The position numbers were made by a program, and so were the translations under genes. The notes beneath the pieces were generated by a model. That model saw only the letters and a list, made by a program, of their open reading frames with translations, was not told where the DNA came from and ran no database searches. DNA of 64,000 bases from Enterobacter asburiae (GTDB taxonomy: Bacteria > Pseudomonadota > Gammaproteobacteria > Enterobacterales > Enterobacteriaceae): positions 434,001-498,000 of the forward strand of contig NZ_VRKN01000001.1 in NCBI RefSeq assembly GCF_008080435.1, written 5' to 3'. Shown here one piece after another: positions 18,562 to 29,084 of this stretch (positions are counted from its first letter, which is position 1; the number at the start of each line of letters is the position of its first letter).

Positions 18562-19203
18562 TTACTGCTTCGCGCCTTCAACCGCTTCACGAGCCAGTTT
18601 GGTGATGCGATCCCAGTCGCCCGCTTCCAGCGCATCCGCCGGAACCAGCCATGAACCACCGATGCACAGCACGCTTTTCAGCGCCAGGTAGTCACGGTAG
18701 TTAGCAGGAGAGATACCGCCCGTCGGGCAGAAGCGTACCTGAGAGAATGGACCCGCAATCGCCTGCAGCGCTTTGGTGCCGCCGTTCGCTTCAGCCGGGA
18801 AGAATTTAAACTCTTTCAGACCGTAGTCCATACCCAGCATCAGTTCAGAGACGGTGCTGATGCCCGGGATCAGTGGAATGGTACCTTCGGTGGCGGCTTT
18901 CAGCAGCGGCTCGGTCAGGCCCGGGCTGATGGCAAACTGCGCGCCCGCTTCAGTCACTTCTGCCAGCTGCTGCGCGTTGAGAACGGTACCCGCACCGATG
19001 ATGGCGTCCGGCACTTCTTTGGCAATCGCGCGAATAGCATCCATCGCGCAGGCGGTGCGCAGGGTCACTTCCAGAACGCGAACGCCACCCGCAACCAGCG
19101 CTTTCGCCATCGGTACAGCGTGCTCCAGCTTGTTTACCACGATAACCGGCACGACAGGGCCAGTGGTCAGGATTGCTTCTGCACTTGTTTTCCAGTTTTT
19201 CAT
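18562..19203 (-). CDS. eda: KHG/KDPG aldolase Eda
   Basis: This 213-residue class I aldolase splits 2-keto-3-deoxy-6-phosphogluconate into pyruvate and glyceraldehyde 3-phosphate, the last step of the Entner-Doudoroff pathway. The Schiff-base lysine is in [14 protein letters not shown] (about residue 133) and the general-base glutamate in [12 protein letters not shown] (about 45). The phosphate loop is [11 protein letters not shown] 19203 ([11 protein letters not shown]) matches the E. coli start and length. It lies 39 bp after edd (E. coli about 34) in the edd-eda operon. Confidence 0.97.
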   Translation of the reverse strand: MKNWKTSAEAILTTGPVVPVIVVNKLEHAVPMAKALVAGGVRVLEVTLRTACAMDAIRAIAKEVPDAIIGAGTVLNAQQLAEVTEAGAQFAISPGLTEPLLKAATEGTIPLIPGISTVSELMLGMDYGLKEFKFFPAEANGGTKALQAIAGPFSQVRFCPTGGISPANYRDYLALKSVLCIGGSWLVPADALEAGDWDRITKLAREAVEGAKQ

Positions 19204-19242
19204 CAGAGTTTTCTCTCGCCAGATCGTTAAAATCAAGTCGTC

Positions 19243-21054
19243 TTAAAACGTAATACAGGTTGCGCCCTGCTCCGCGCCGGAGAGTTTCTCACGCAGCGCG
19301 CTGAACATTTCGCGTCCGGTCCCCACGCGCGATGCGCTCAGGTCAGGAATATGGGGTTGACGTGCCGCCAGCTCGGCGTCATCGACCAGCAGGGTTAACT
19401 CGCCCGTCTGGCCGTTCACGCGGATCATGTCACCGTCGCGCACTTTCGCCAGCAACCCGCCGTCGTAGGCTTCCGGCGTTACGTGGATGGCAGAAGGCAC
19501 TTTACCTGAAGCGCCAGAGAGACGTCCATCGGTCACCAGTGCAATTTTGAAACGGCGGTCCAATAATACACCAAGTGGTGGCATAAGTTTATGTAATTCT
19601 GGCATCCCGTTAGCTTTAGGCCCCTGGTGACGCACTACCACCACGCAGTCTTTATCGAGCAGACCGGCGTCAAAGGCGGGTAACACGTCGTGCTGGCTTT
19701 CAAACACCACCGCCGGCGCTTCGATAATCTGGTTCTCTTCCGGTACGGCAGAGGTCTTCATTACCGCGCGGCCGAGGTTGCCGCTCAGCACTTTGGTTCC
19801 ACCATGAGGAGAGAACGGTTTGTCGATGGTGGCAATCACCTGCGCATCAAGAGACGCGCTCGCCCCTTCACGCCAGTCCAGCTCGCCGTTGTTCAGCCAC
19901 GGCTCCTGGGTGTAGCGCTGCAGGCCAAAGCCCGCCACGGTATTCACGTCTTCATGCAGCAGACCACCTTTCAGCAGCTCGCGCATCAGCAGCGGTACGC
20001 CGCCTGCGGCCTGGAAGTGGTTGATATCCGCAGGGCCGTTCGGGTACAGGCGTGCCATCAGCGGCACCACGGAAGAGATCTCGGAGAAGTCATCCCAGTT
20101 AATCAGAATGCCCGCCGCACGCGCCATGGCCACCAGGTGCATGGTGTGGTTGGTTGACCCCCCGGTTGCCAGCAGCGCAACAATCCCGTTGACGATGACT
20201 TTTTCGTCGACCATTTTTCCCATCGGCATCCATTCGTTGCCGTTGCCGGTCAGACGCGTGATCTGACGGGCTGCGGCCTCGGTCAGCGCCTTGCGCAGCG
20301 GCGCATCCGGCTGGATAAAGGACGAGCCCGGAAGCTGCATCCCCATAAATTCCACCACCATCTGGTTAGTGTTAGCCGTACCGTAGAACGTACAGGTCCC
20401 CGGCGCATGGTAGGACGCGGCTTCCGCCTCCAGCAGCGCCTGACGATCTGCTTTTCCTTCCGCGTACAGCTGGCGGATACGCACTTTTTCTTTGTTCGGC
20501 AGACCGCTCGCCATTGGGCCGGACGGCACGAAGATCGCAGGCAGATGCCCAAACGACAGTGCCGCCATCACCAGGCCCGGGACAATCTTATCGCACACCC
20601 CGAGATACAGCGCGCCATCAAACATGTTGTGTGACAGGCCAACCGCCGCGGACATGGCAATCACTTCGCGGCTCAGCAAAGACAGCTCCATACCGTCCTG
20701 CCCCTGCGTCACGCCGTCGCACATGGCAGGTACACCGCCCGCCACCTGGCCCACCGCATTCACGCTGTGCAGCGCGTTACGGATGATAGTGGGATAGACC
20801 TCATACGGCTGATGCGCGGAAAGCATATCGTTATAGGAGGTAATGATGGCGATATTGTTACGCAACATGCTTTTCAGCGACGCTTTATCATCAGGCTGGC
20901 AGGCAGCGAAGCCGTGCGCCAGGTTCCCGCAGGCCAGCTGAGATCGGTGGACGGTGTTGCTCTTTGCCTGTTCAATCCGGGCGAGGTAGGCCGAGCGGGT
21001 CTCTTTCGAGCGCTCGATAATGCGCTGTGTTACGCGTAACAATGTCGGATTCAT
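19243..21054 (-). CDS. edd: Phosphogluconate dehydratase Edd
   Basis: The 603-residue IlvD/Edd-family iron-sulfur dehydratase converts 6-phosphogluconate to KDPG. Conserved cysteines that ligate the cluster are seen in [12 protein letters not shown] (about residue 154) and [16 protein letters not shown] (about 221). The substrate-binding end is [20 protein letters not shown]. Length matches E. coli (603). A strong ribosome-binding site (GAGGAGC) precedes the ATG. The leader upstream contains a GntR operator and a terminator-like hairpin. Confidence 0.97.
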   Translation of the reverse strand: MNPTLLRVTQRIIERSKETRSAYLARIEQAKSNTVHRSQLACGNLAHGFAACQPDDKASLKSMLRNNIAIITSYNDMLSAHQPYEVYPTIIRNALHSVNAVGQVAGGVPAMCDGVTQGQDGMELSLLSREVIAMSAAVGLSHNMFDGALYLGVCDKIVPGLVMAALSFGHLPAIFVPSGPMASGLPNKEKVRIRQLYAEGKADRQALLEAEAASYHAPGTCTFYGTANTNQMVVEFMGMQLPGSSFIQPDAPLRKALTEAAARQITRLTGNGNEWMPMGKMVDEKVIVNGIVALLATGGSTNHTMHLVAMARAAGILINWDDFSEISSVVPLMARLYPNGPADINHFQAAGGVPLLMRELLKGGLLHEDVNTVAGFGLQRYTQEPWLNNGELDWREGASASLDAQVIATIDKPFSPHGGTKVLSGNLGRAVMKTSAVPEENQIIEAPAVVFESQHDVLPAFDAGLLDKDCVVVVRHQGPKANGMPELHKLMPPLGVLLDRRFKIALVTDGRLSGASGKVPSAIHVTPEAYDGGLLAKVRDGDMIRVNGQTGELTLLVDDAELAARQPHIPDLSASRVGTGREMFSALREKLSGAEQGATCITF

Positions 21055-21173
21055 AAAAGCTCCTCTAATTTATCTGTCCGGGCTCGGGAGTTTACAAAGT
21101 TGCTGGCGGTTGTTAACAACGCTGAAACGCTTGCTGTCCGGAGCTCAGGGGCAAAATCACTTCCGGCAGTGTA

Positions 21174-21210
21174 ATAAAAAAAGCTCCGCGGGTGAATCCA
21201 CGCGGAGCTT
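21174..21210 (-). terminator. Terminator-type hairpin in the zwf-edd gap
   Basis: On the minus strand AAGCTCCGCG and CGCGGAGCTT form a 10-bp stem with a 10-base loop, followed by TTTTTATT. It should end zwf transcripts. It lies between the GntR operator and edd, so it would also be inside the leader of any edd transcript started at that operator. Confidence 0.82.
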
Positions 21211-21246
21211 AAAAGTTGAAAATTGTGCCACTAGCTGTGTTAGATC

Positions 21247-21262
21247 ATGTTACCGGTAAAAT
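21247..21262. promoter_or_regulatory. GntR operator upstream of edd
   Basis: ATGTTACCGGTAAAAT matches the gluconate repressor palindrome ATGTTACC(G/A)GTAACAT at all but one or two positions. It lies about 26 bp beyond the zwf stop and about 190 bp before edd. E. coli edd-eda is induced by gluconate through GntR from promoter P1 in the same gap. A weak promoter overlaps it (CTCGAA, 16 bp, TAACAT on the minus strand). Confidence 0.65.
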
Positions 21263-21287
21263 AACACTTTCGAGCCAGAGGATTATC

Positions 21288-22763
21288 TTACTCAAACTCG
21301 TTCCAGGAGCGGCCATCGCGGGTGATCATCGCAACCGACGCAACCGGTCCCCAGGTCCCCGCCTGATACGGTTTTGGCGCATCCTGATCGGCAGCCCAGG
21401 CTTCGGTGATGGAGTCGACCCATTTCCACGCCTCTTCTACTTCATCGCGGCGCACGAACAGCGCCTGGATACCGCGCATGGTTTCCAGCAGCAGACGCTC
21501 ATAAGCATCGGCCAGGTGCGTCTGGTTGAAGGTTTCGGAGTAGCTCAGATCCAGCTTGGTGGTCTGCAGGTTGTGTTTATGATCCAGGCCCGGCACTTTG
21601 TTCAGAATCTGGATATCCACCCCTTCGTCCGGCTGCAGACGAATGGTCAGTTTGTTCTGCGGCAGTTCCTGCCAGGACTCTTTGAACAGGTTCAGTTCCG
21701 GATTTTTGAAGTAAACAACCACTTCGGAACATTTGGCCGGCAGACGTTTACCGGTGCGCAGATAGAAAGGAACACCCGCCCAACGCCAGTCGTCGATATC
21801 CACGCGGATCGCCACGAACGTCTCGGTGTTGCTGGACTTGTTCGCGCCCTCTTCTTCCAGGTAGCCAGGCACTTTTTTGCCTTGCGCAAACCCGGCGGTG
21901 TACTGACCGCGAACGGTCTTCTCACGCACGTTGGAGCGGTCGATGCGGCGCAGTGACTTCAGCACTTTCACTTTTGCGTCACGGATGCTGTCAGCCGTCA
22001 GGTCAGACGGTGGAGACATGGCAATCATGCACAGAATTTGCAGCAGGTGGTTCTGGATCATGTCGCGCATCTGACCGGCCTGGTCAAAGTAACCCCAGCG
22101 ACCTTCAATCCCCACCTCTTCCGCCACGGTGATTTCCACGTGGTCGATAGTGCGGTTGTCCCAGTTATTCACAAACAGGGAGTTAGCGAAACGCAGCGCC
22201 AGCAGGTTCAGTACCGTCTCTTTACCGAGATAGTGGTCGATACGGTAGACCTGGCACTCTTCAAAGAACTCGCCCACCTGGTCGTTGATTTCACGCGAGG
22301 TTGCCAGCGACGTACCCAGCGGCTTTTCCATCACGACGCGTGCCGGTTTGGCGTTCAGTTTGGCTTCGCCCAGACCTTTGCAGATGGCGCCGAAGGTGCT
22401 TGGCGGCATAGCGAAATAGTTAATCGTGACACGATTTTTCTGATCCAGCATCGCGCCTAAGCGGGTAAACGCGCTGACGTCATTGACGTCCAGGTTGCAG
22501 AAATCGAGGCGTCCACTCAGGGTATCCCACAAACTTTCATCAATTTTTTCTTTCATGAAAGTTTCGAGCGCCTCGCGGACGACTTTGGTATAAGCGTCCT
22601 TGTCCCAGTCGGCGCGCCCAACACCCAGGATACGGGTATCCGGATGAATTTGGCCCGCTTTCTCCAGTTGATACAGGGAAGGCAGCAATTTTCGGCGTGC
22701 AAGATCGCCTTTCGCGCCGAAAATGACCAGGTCACATGCCTGGGCTGTTTGCGTTACCGCCAT
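21288..22763 (-). CDS. zwf: Glucose-6-phosphate 1-dehydrogenase Zwf
   Basis: The 491-residue enzyme oxidises glucose 6-phosphate with NADP+ in the first step of the pentose-phosphate pathway. The nucleotide-binding turn is [15 protein letters not shown] (residue 14). The active-site signature is RIDHYLGKE (about 177), and the C-terminal half carries [12 protein letters not shown]. Length equals E. coli Zwf. The upstream region has a HexR operator and a SoxS/MarA box, consistent with control by carbon flux and oxidative stress. A terminator hairpin lies about 80 bp after the stop, before edd. Confidence 0.97.
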   Translation of the reverse strand: MAVTQTAQACDLVIFGAKGDLARRKLLPSLYQLEKAGQIHPDTRILGVGRADWDKDAYTKVVREALETFMKEKIDESLWDTLSGRLDFCNLDVNDVSAFTRLGAMLDQKNRVTINYFAMPPSTFGAICKGLGEAKLNAKPARVVMEKPLGTSLATSREINDQVGEFFEECQVYRIDHYLGKETVLNLLALRFANSLFVNNWDNRTIDHVEITVAEEVGIEGRWGYFDQAGQMRDMIQNHLLQILCMIAMSPPSDLTADSIRDAKVKVLKSLRRIDRSNVREKTVRGQYTAGFAQGKKVPGYLEEEGANKSSNTETFVAIRVDIDDWRWAGVPFYLRTGKRLPAKCSEVVVYFKNPELNLFKESWQELPQNKLTIRLQPDEGVDIQILNKVPGLDHKHNLQTTKLDLSYSETFNQTHLADAYERLLLETMRGIQALFVRRDEVEEAWKWVDSITEAWAADQDAPKPYQAGTWGPVASVAMITRDGRSWNEFE

Positions 22764-22809
22764 GTCATTCTCCTCAGTTGGATCACCTGGTACTTCTGCC
22801 AGGTATCGT

Positions 22810-22824
22810 TGTAATTTTATTACA
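22810..22824. promoter_or_regulatory. HexR operator upstream of zwf
   Basis: TGTAATTTTATTACA is a perfect palindrome with a 3-base centre, matching the HexR motif TGTAAT-N3-ATTACA. It lies 47 bp before the zwf ATG, between the likely -10 and the gene. The hexR gene is the divergent neighbour. HexR releases this site when it binds KDPG. Confidence 0.88.
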
Positions 22825-22864
22825 ATGCACTGTACTGCTTTTACGTCATTCCCGAAACCATTAG

Positions 22865-22884
22865 CGCTTATCGTCGCGTGCGAT
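22865..22884 (-). promoter_or_regulatory. SoxS/MarA/Rob box of zwf
   Basis: On the minus strand ATCGCACGCGACGATAAGCG closely follows the E. coli zwf soxbox (recalled as ATCGCACGGGTGGATAAGCG). It has the conserved GCAC and AAG halves. It sits about 100-120 bp upstream of the start, as in E. coli. The rest of the 356-bp zwf-hexR gap holds the HexR site and a palindrome before hexR; I see no gene in it. Confidence 0.65.
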
Positions 22885-23069
22885 ACCGCGATTTTTCACC
22901 CTTTGGATGATTACGACGGCGCAATGACGCAACAACCGTCGTTTCTTTGCGCAACAGGGTCACAGCAAAACCCGACACCGATCAAGTAATGAAAAAAAAC
23001 AACAACATTATCTTGTCGATTATTACCCTTTATGGAAGCCACAAGGGTAATATCGGCTAAATCGAATCA

Positions 23070-23093
23070 CGATTTCATCAATTTATGAAATCG
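23070..23093. repeat. 9-bp perfect inverted repeat just before hexR
   Basis: CGATTTCAT and ATGAAATCG are perfect inverted arms separated by CAATTT. The second arm ends 26 bp before the hexR ATG. It does not match the HexR motif. It could be an operator or a hairpin in the hexR leader. Confidence 0.5.
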
Positions 23094-23119
23094 TTTACAC
23101 CCATGAGCATCCTGTTAAC

Positions 23120-23989
23120 ATGAACATGCTGGAAAAAATCCAGTTTCAACTGGAACACCTTAGCAAATCCGAGCGAAAAGTGGCCGAGGTCATTCTCGCC
23201 TCTCCCGCTCAGGCGATTCATTCAAGCATCGCCGCTCTGGCACAGGAAGCGGGTGTTAGCGAACCGACGGTCAATCGCTTTTGCCGCAGCCTGGAAACGC
23301 GCGGCTTTCCTGATTTTAAACTGCATCTGGCACAAAGTCTGGCTAACGGCACCCCTTATGTTAATCGTAATGTGGATGAAGACGACAGCGTTGATGCCTA
23401 TACCGCGAAAATTTTTGAATCGGCTATGGCTTCGCTTGACCACGTCCGTCAGTCTCTGGACATGAGTTCCGTGAATCGCGCGGTGGATTTACTCACCCAG
23501 GCCAAGCGGATTGCGTTCTTTGGTCTCGGGTCGTCGGCGGCCGTGGCGCATGACGCCATGAACAAATTTTTCCGCTTTAACGTCCCGGTTATTTATTCCG
23601 ATGACATTGTGCTGCAACGCATGAGCTGTATGAATTGCAGTGAAGATGACGTCGTGGTACTGATTTCGCATACCGGCCGCACCAAGAGTCAGGTAGAGCT
23701 GGCACAGCTGGCCCGTGAAAACGATGCCATGGTGATTGCCCTCACCACGGCAGGTACGCCGCTGGCGCGTGAGGCGACGCTGGCGATCACCCTTGACGTG
23801 CCGGAAGACACCGACATTTATATGCCGATGGTTTCCCGACTGGCGCAGCTCACCGTGATTGACGTGCTGGCGACCGGTTTTACCTTACGTCGGGGCGCAA
23901 AATTCCGGGATAACTTGAAGCGGGTCAAGGAAGCGCTGAAGGAATCGCGTTTTGATAAAGAATTGCTTATAAAGAGCGATGTTCCCTGA
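23120..23989 (+). CDS. hexR: HexR, RpiR-family repressor of central carbon metabolism
   Basis: The 289-residue product (E. coli: 289) has an N-terminal HTH of RpiR type ([20 protein letters not shown], residues about 37-56). A C-terminal SIS sugar-phosphate-binding domain follows ([38 protein letters not shown]). It represses zwf and other genes and senses KDPG. It is divergent from zwf, whose HexR operator is in the shared gap, and lies 140 bp upstream of pykA on the same strand. Confidence 0.95.
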   Translation: MNMLEKIQFQLEHLSKSERKVAEVILASPAQAIHSSIAALAQEAGVSEPTVNRFCRSLETRGFPDFKLHLAQSLANGTPYVNRNVDEDDSVDAYTAKIFESAMASLDHVRQSLDMSSVNRAVDLLTQAKRIAFFGLGSSAAVAHDAMNKFFRFNVPVIYSDDIVLQRMSCMNCSEDDVVVLISHTGRTKSQVELAQLARENDAMVIALTTAGTPLAREATLAITLDVPEDTDIYMPMVSRLAQLTVIDVLATGFTLRRGAKFRDNLKRVKEALKESRFDKELLIKSDVP

Positions 23990-24129
23990 TAGTTGATAAC
24001 GAAGACGTAACCAATAATTACGATGTAACGATTTACGGCATTCGGTCCACTCTCCGCTGCCTTGCAGCAGATGAAGACCGATTCAATGTTCACGCAACAC
24101 CAAAGTTGTTTCAGTCAACGGAGTATTAC

Positions 24130-25572
24130 ATGTCCAGAAGGCTTCGCAGAACCAAGATCGTAACCACCTTAGGCCCGGCCACCGATCGCGATAATAATCT
24201 TGAGAAAATTATCGCCGCTGGTGCCAACGTGGTGCGCATGAACTTCTCTCACGGTACGCCAGAAGACCATAAATTACGTGCCGATAAAGTGCGTGAAATC
24301 GCAGCAAAACTGGGCCGCCACGTTGCTATCCTCGGCGATTTGCAGGGTCCAAAAATCCGCGTATCGACCTTTAAAGAGGGTAAAGTTTTCCTCAATATCG
24401 GCGACAAATTCCTGCTGGATGCCAACCTGGGCAAAGGCGAAGGCGATAAAGAGAAAGTCGGGATCGACTATAAAGGCCTGCCGGCTGACGTGGTGCCTGG
24501 CGATATCCTCCTGCTCGACGACGGTCGCGTACAGCTGAAGGTGCTGGAAGTTCAGGGCATGAAAGTGTTCACCGAAGTCACCGTCGGCGGCCCGCTCTCC
24601 AACAATAAAGGCATCAACAAACTGGGTGGCGGCCTCTCTGCTGAAGCGCTTACCGATAAAGACAAAGCGGACATTGTGACTGCCGCGCTGATCGGCGTTG
24701 ACTACCTGGCCGTCTCTTTCCCGCGCTGCGGCGAAGATCTGAACTATGCGCGTCGCCTGGCTCGTGATGCTGGCTGCGATGCCAAAATTGTCGCTAAAGT
24801 TGAACGTGCGGAAGCCGTTTGCGATCAGGATGCCATGGACGATGTGATCCTCGCCTCTGACGTGGTAATGGTTGCGCGTGGCGACCTGGGTGTGGAAATT
24901 GGCGATCCTGAGCTGGTAGGTATCCAGAAAGCGTTGATTCGTCGCGCACGTCAGCTGAACCGCGCGGTGATCACCGCCACTCAGATGATGGAATCTATGA
25001 TCACCAACCCAATGCCAACCCGTGCAGAAGTCATGGACGTGGCTAACGCCGTGCTGGACGGTACCGATGCGGTCATGCTCTCCGCGGAAACCGCTGCAGG
25101 CCAGTATCCGGCAGAAACCGTGGCCGCCATGGCGCGCGTCTGCCTGGGCGCTGAAAAGATCCCAAGCATCAACGTCTCTAAACACCGTCTGGATGTGCAG
25201 TTCGACAACGTGGAAGAAGCGATTGCGATGTCTGCGATGTACGCGGCAAACCATCTGAAAGGCGTTACCGCCATCATCACCATGACCGAATCTGGCCGCA
25301 CCGCGCTGATGACCTCTCGTATCAGCTCTGGTCTGCCGATCTTCGCCATGTCCCGTCACGAACGTACCCTGAACCTGACGGCGCTGTACCGCGGCGTGAC
25401 GCCGGTTCACTTCGACAGCACCAATGATGGTGTGGCAGCCGCGCACGATGCCGTAAACCTGCTGCGCGACAAAGGCTATCTGGTGTCCGGTGATATCGTC
25501 ATTGTGACCCAGGGTGACGTGATGAGCACCATCGGCTCAACCAACACCACGCGCGTACTCACGGTCGAATAA
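24130..25572 (+). CDS. pykA: Pyruvate kinase II PykA
   Basis: The 480-residue enzyme converts phosphoenolpyruvate and ADP to pyruvate and ATP; the E. coli isozyme is AMP-activated. Motifs in order are [52 protein letters not shown] and the signature [17 protein letters not shown]-terminal regulatory domain is present. ATG 24130 follows GGAGTATTAC and gives the E. coli length; the open frame to 24106 is not conserved. A palindromic repeat with a T run lies right after the stop, before convergent lpxM. Confidence 0.97.
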   Translation: MSRRLRRTKIVTTLGPATDRDNNLEKIIAAGANVVRMNFSHGTPEDHKLRADKVREIAAKLGRHVAILGDLQGPKIRVSTFKEGKVFLNIGDKFLLDANLGKGEGDKEKVGIDYKGLPADVVPGDILLLDDGRVQLKVLEVQGMKVFTEVTVGGPLSNNKGINKLGGGLSAEALTDKDKADIVTAALIGVDYLAVSFPRCGEDLNYARRLARDAGCDAKIVAKVERAEAVCDQDAMDDVILASDVVMVARGDLGVEIGDPELVGIQKALIRRARQLNRAVITATQMMESMITNPMPTRAEVMDVANAVLDGTDAVMLSAETAAGQYPAETVAAMARVCLGAEKIPSINVSKHRLDVQFDNVEEAIAMSAMYAANHLKGVTAIITMTESGRTALMTSRISSGLPIFAMSRHERTLNLTALYRGVTPVHFDSTNDGVAAAHDAVNLLRDKGYLVSGDIVIVTQGDVMSTIGSTNTTRVLTVE

Positions 25573-25590
25573 TAACGGTAAATGTGCGAT

Positions 25591-25637
25591 CCCCTCTCCC
25601 CTATGGGGAGAGGGACAGGGTGAGGGGTGTTTTTTTA
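25591..25637. repeat. Palindromic GC-rich repeat (copy 1), also acting as terminator
   Basis: CCCTCTCCC and GGGAGAGGG flank a short loop, followed by CAGGGTGAGGG and a T7 run into the lpxM stop. A second copy in opposite orientation is at 60486-60533. It resembles an interspersed enterobacterial palindromic element and lies between convergent pykA and lpxM. Confidence 0.7.
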
Positions 25638-26606
25638 TTTCCTCGGATAAAGCTCTTTGCGTTTATAGGGCTCTGTTTCACCCGGTTTCCGCGTTTTAAG
25701 CAGCTTCAGAATCCACGTGTACTGTTCGGCATGCGGCCCCACCAGGATTTCTACTTCTTCGTTCATTCGACGCGCGATGGTGTGGTCGTCCGCGGTGAGC
25801 AGATCGTCCATCGGCGGACGGACCTCAATACTCAGGCGATGTGTTTTGCCGTCATAGACCGGAAATAGCGGGATCACGCGGGCACGACAGACTTTCATCA
25901 GGCGACCAATCGCGGGGAGCGTCGCTTTATAGGTCGCAAAGAAATCGACAAACTCACTGTGCTCGGGGCCGTGGTCCTGATCCGGCAGATAGTAGCCCCA
26001 GTACCCCTGACGTACCGACTGAATGAAGGGCTTAATGCCATCGTTACGGGCATGCAAACGTCCGCCAAAACGACGACGCACCGTATTCCAGACAAAATCG
26101 TAGATTTTATTTCCCTGGTTATGGAACATCGCCGCCATTTTCTGCCCCTGCGACGCCATGAGCATCGCCGGAATATCAACACCCCAGCCGTGGGGGACAA
26201 GGAAAATGACTTTCTCGTCATTGCGGCGCATCTCCTCGATGATGTCCAGCCCTTTCCAGTCAACGCGATCGACGATTTTATCCGGCCCTTTCAGCGCCAG
26301 TTCAGCCATCATCGCCATTGCCTGCGGCGCGGTGGTATACATCTCATCAATGATTGCCTCGCGCTCGGCGTCGCTTTTCTCAGGAAAACAGTAGTAGAGG
26401 TTGATCTGCGCGCGACGGCGGGCGCTCTTGCCTAAACGCCCGGCCAGACGGCCAATTTTCCCCAGAACGGGATCGCGAACAGAGGCAGGCAGCAACGCCA
26501 TCCCCGCAAAGGCGTAAACACCCAGCCACGCGCCCCAGTTGCGCGGATGGCGGAAGGATTTTTCAAACTCAGGAATGTATTCAATATTGTTTTTTTGGGT
26601 TTCCAT
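25635..26606 (-). CDS. lpxM: Lipid A myristoyltransferase LpxM (MsbB)
   Basis: This 323-residue inner-membrane acyltransferase adds the last (myristoyl) chain to Kdo2-lauroyl-lipid IVA. The HX4D catalytic motif is in [12 protein letters not shown] (about residue 139; E. coli has HGWAVD). Other conserved blocks are [20 protein letters not shown] and [18 protein letters not shown]. An N-terminal hydrophobic segment is near residues 25-45. Length equals E. coli. It has its own promoter candidate, downstream of the mepM terminator. Confidence 0.96.
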   Translation of the reverse strand: METQKNNIEYIPEFEKSFRHPRNWGAWLGVYAFAGMALLPASVRDPVLGKIGRLAGRLGKSARRRAQINLYYCFPEKSDAEREAIIDEMYTTAPQAMAMMAELALKGPDKIVDRVDWKGLDIIEEMRRNDEKVIFLVPHGWGVDIPAMLMASQGQKMAAMFHNQGNKIYDFVWNTVRRRFGGRLHARNDGIKPFIQSVRQGYWGYYLPDQDHGPEHSEFVDFFATYKATLPAIGRLMKVCRARVIPLFPVYDGKTHRLSIEVRPPMDDLLTADDHTIARRMNEEVEILVGPHAEQYTWILKLLKTRKPGETEPYKRKELYPRK

Positions 26607-26646
26607 GCTGGATCCAGGGTCTGATGACGCAAAATTTTATTCAGAT

Positions 26647-26675
26647 AGTGTAGCGAGGCAGCCGTCCACGCACAA
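26647..26675 (-). promoter_or_regulatory. Candidate lpxM promoter
   Basis: On the minus strand TTGTGC (-35) and TACACT (-10) are separated by exactly 17 bp, about 40 bp before the lpxM ATG and just after the mepM terminator. Confidence 0.4.
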
Positions 26676-26679
26676 AAGA

Positions 26680-26712
26680 AAAAGCCGGCGTCAGTGTGCG
26701 CCGGCTTTTTTA
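26680..26712 (-). terminator. Terminator after znuA-mepM
   Basis: AAGCCGGCG and CGCCGGCTT form a 9-bp stem with an 8-base loop, followed on the minus strand by TTTCTTTTG. It ends mepM transcription. A T run on the other side makes it near symmetrical. Confidence 0.88.
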
Positions 26713-26727
26713 ACAAAAACAGAGAGC

Positions 26728-28047
26728 TTAGTTTAAGCTCAGCTGCGGCATCACCTCTTTCACCTGCGCCAGATAATCAGTACGATCTTTACCTGTCAGG
26801 CCTTCGGTGCGCGGCAGTTTCGCCGTCAGCGGGTTCACTGCTTGCTGGTTGATCCACACTTCATAGTGCAGGTGCGGGCCGGTAGAGCGTCCGGTATTGC
26901 CGGAGATCGCGATACGGTCACCACGCTTCACCTTCTGGCCCGGTTTGACCAGCAGCTTACGCAGGTGCATGTAGCGGGTCGTGTAAGTACGACCATGACG
27001 TACTGCGACATAATATCCGGCGGCACCGCTACGTTTGGCCACCACCACTTCGCCATCCCCTACCGCCAGCACCGGTGTGCCCTGCGGCATGGCAAAGTCA
27101 ACGCCACGGTGCGGCGCGACGCGCCCGGTTACCGGGTTCAGACGACGCGGGTTAAAGTTAGAGGAGACGCGGAACTGTTTTGCCGTCGGGAAGCGCAGGA
27201 AACCTTTCGCAAGGCCCGTACCGCTGCGGTCATAGAACTTACCGTCTTCGGCACGAATCGCGTAGTAATCTTTGCCCTCGGAGCGCAGACGGACACCCAG
27301 CAGCTGGCTTTGCTCGCGCTTGCCGTCCAGCATTTCGCGAGACATCAGGACGGAGAACTCATCGCCCTTCTTCAGCTTGCGGAAATCCATCTGCCATTGC
27401 ATGGCTTTGATCACCGAGCTGATTTCAGCGCTGGTCAAGCCTGCATCTCGCGCGCTGGAGACAAAGCTCGCGCCCACGGTGCCTTTCAGAGCGCTGTTAA
27501 CCCAGTCACCCTTCTGCATTTCGCTGGTCATCTTGAAACCGTTTGCAGTGCGATCGTAGGTGCGGGTTTCGCGGCGGGACATTTCCCAGGTCAGACGCTG
27601 CAGATCGCCATCCGCCGTTAATGTCCAGGAGAGCTGTTGTCCGATTTTCAGGTTACGAAGATCTTTATCCGCAGCCGCCAGCTGGCTGATATTGCCCATG
27701 TCGATGCCGTACTGGTTCAGCACGCTGCTCAGCGTGTCCCCGGTAGACACAACATATTCGTGGATACCCGCTTCGTTCTCGGTTTTATCGTCCAGTTCAT
27801 CCTGCGGGATGGCTTCATCTTCCTGAGCCGCCTGGTCGATAGGCTCACTGGCTTCAGGCAGCAAAGAACGGATTTCGCTCTTTTCAAGCTCAATGGTTTT
27901 GATGATAGGGGCAGAACTCGGGTGGTAAACATAGGGCCGCCAGACGGCGACCGCTAAGGTGAGTACTGTAAGCGACCCCAGCATAACGCGGTGGGGTCGA
28001 GGCAGATTGTTAAATGCCAGGGCGACAGAGCGGGCTATCTGTTGCAC
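26728..28047 (-). CDS. mepM: Murein DD-endopeptidase MepM (YebA)
   Basis: The 439-residue product has one N-terminal membrane anchor (VMLGSLTVLTLAVAVW), a LysM-type domain (YVVSTGDTLSSVLNQYGID) and an M23 LytM peptidase domain. Zn ligands are in HRGVDFAMPQGTP (H and D) and GPHLHYEVW (HxH). It cleaves D-Ala-mDAP cross-links so new glycan can be inserted. It starts 15 bp after znuA on the same strand, so it is probably transcribed from the Zur-controlled znuA promoter. Confidence 0.96.
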   Translation of the reverse strand: MQQIARSVALAFNNLPRPHRVMLGSLTVLTLAVAVWRPYVYHPSSAPIIKTIELEKSEIRSLLPEASEPIDQAAQEDEAIPQDELDDKTENEAGIHEYVVSTGDTLSSVLNQYGIDMGNISQLAAADKDLRNLKIGQQLSWTLTADGDLQRLTWEMSRRETRTYDRTANGFKMTSEMQKGDWVNSALKGTVGASFVSSARDAGLTSAEISSVIKAMQWQMDFRKLKKGDEFSVLMSREMLDGKREQSQLLGVRLRSEGKDYYAIRAEDGKFYDRSGTGLAKGFLRFPTAKQFRVSSNFNPRRLNPVTGRVAPHRGVDFAMPQGTPVLAVGDGEVVVAKRSGAAGYYVAVRHGRTYTTRYMHLRKLLVKPGQKVKRGDRIAISGNTGRSTGPHLHYEVWINQQAVNPLTAKLPRTEGLTGKDRTDYLAQVKEVMPQLSLN

Positions 28048-28062
28048 GTATTCACTTCCTCG

Positions 28063-29007
28063 TTAATCTCCTTTCAGGCAGCTCGCATACTGGTTCGCCA
28101 GTTGGCTGAGGAACTGCGAATAGCTCGCTTTGCTCAACTGGATATTCGTACCTAGCGGGTCAAGGGTTCCCATGCGCACGGATGTCCCCCTGGCCACGGC
28201 TTCTACGACCGCTGGCCTGAACTGTGGCTCAGCAAAAACGCATGTCGCTTTTTGCTCAACCAACTGTGTTCTGATTTCATGTAAACGCTGCGCACCAGGC
28301 TGAATTTCAGGGTTGACGGTGAAGTGACCCAATGGGGTCAAACCGTAATGTTTTTCGTAATAGCCGTAGGCGTCATGAAAAACGAAATACCCTTTACCTT
28401 TCAGCGGTGCGAGCTCATTACCTACCTGCTTATCGGTTGCGGCTAATTGTGCCTCAAAATCCTTCAGGTTGGCGTCTAGTTTGGCTCGACTTTGCGGCAT
28501 AAGTTCCACTAATTTGTCATGGATTGCAACCGCTGAAAGCCGCGCTATCTCTGGGGATAACCAAAGATGCATGTTGTACTCGCCGTGATGGTGATCTCCA
28601 TCACCTTTTTCACCGTCTGCAGCATGATGGTCATGTTCGTCGCCGTCGTCATCCGCCCCTTTCATGAGCAACGGTTTCACGCCGGGGAGTTCGGCAATCG
28701 CGACCTGCTTTTCGCCAGCAACCTGTTTTGCTGACTTCTGCATAAACGCTTCCATTTCCGGACCAATCCAGACGACTAAGTCCGCGTTTTGTAAGCGTTT
28801 TACATCTGACGGGCGCAGGGAATAGTCATGCTCAGATGCACCATCAGGGAGCAAAACCTGGGTTTCCGTTACCCCGTCGGCAATGGCCGACGCGATGAAT
28901 CCGAGTGGTTTAAGCGAAGCGACAACCGCAGCGTTAACATCTTGTGCGGTTGTACCCCAAAGGGCAGCGGATAATGCTGCGAAAAGAAGCGTATTTTTAT
29001 GTAACAT
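28063..29007 (-). CDS. znuA: Zinc-binding periplasmic protein ZnuA
   Basis: The 314-residue cluster A-I solute-binding protein captures zinc for the ZnuBC importer. A signal peptide ([20 protein letters not shown]) precedes [19 protein letters not shown]. Zinc-binding histidines occur in [25 protein letters not shown] and [10 protein letters not shown] charged His/Asp-rich loop lies near residues 120-145 ([20 protein letters not shown]). ATG 29007 matches the E. coli start; the frame is open upstream but would run through the Zur operator. It is divergent from znuC and followed by mepM. Confidence 0.96.
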   Translation of the reverse strand: MLHKNTLLFAALSAALWGTTAQDVNAAVVASLKPLGFIASAIADGVTETQVLLPDGASEHDYSLRPSDVKRLQNADLVVWIGPEMEAFMQKSAKQVAGEKQVAIAELPGVKPLLMKGADDDGDEHDHHAADGEKGDGDHHHGEYNMHLWLSPEIARLSAVAIHDKLVELMPQSRAKLDANLKDFEAQLAATDKQVGNELAPLKGKGYFVFHDAYGYYEKHYGLTPLGHFTVNPEIQPGAQRLHEIRTQLVEQKATCVFAEPQFRPAVVEAVARGTSVRMGTLDPLGTNIQLSKASYSQFLSQLANQYASCLKGD

Positions 29008-29037
29008 AATGCGACTAATCATCGTAGTGAATGCGTG

Positions 29038-29058
29038 GAATGTGATATTATAACATTC
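29038..29058. promoter_or_regulatory. Zur operator between znuA and znuC
   Basis: GAATGT-GATATTAT-AACATTC, an AT-rich near-palindrome, closely matches the E. coli Zur box (TGTGATATTATAACATTTC). It sits in the 77-bp divergent gap and can repress both znuA and znuCB when zinc is sufficient. Confidence 0.93.
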
Positions 29059-29084
29059 GTTGACTTCTTCAAGCTTAAAATGAC

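Noticed and set aside
23990-24129. HexR operator before pykA
   Set aside because: ATTAC and GTAA half-sites near 24016 are in everted order (ATTAC-GAT-GTAA), not the TGTAAT-N3-ATTACA order.
24274-25446. 390-codon open frame opposite pykA
   Set aside because: Antisense shadow of pykA, His/Arg/Phe-rich, no recognisable domain.
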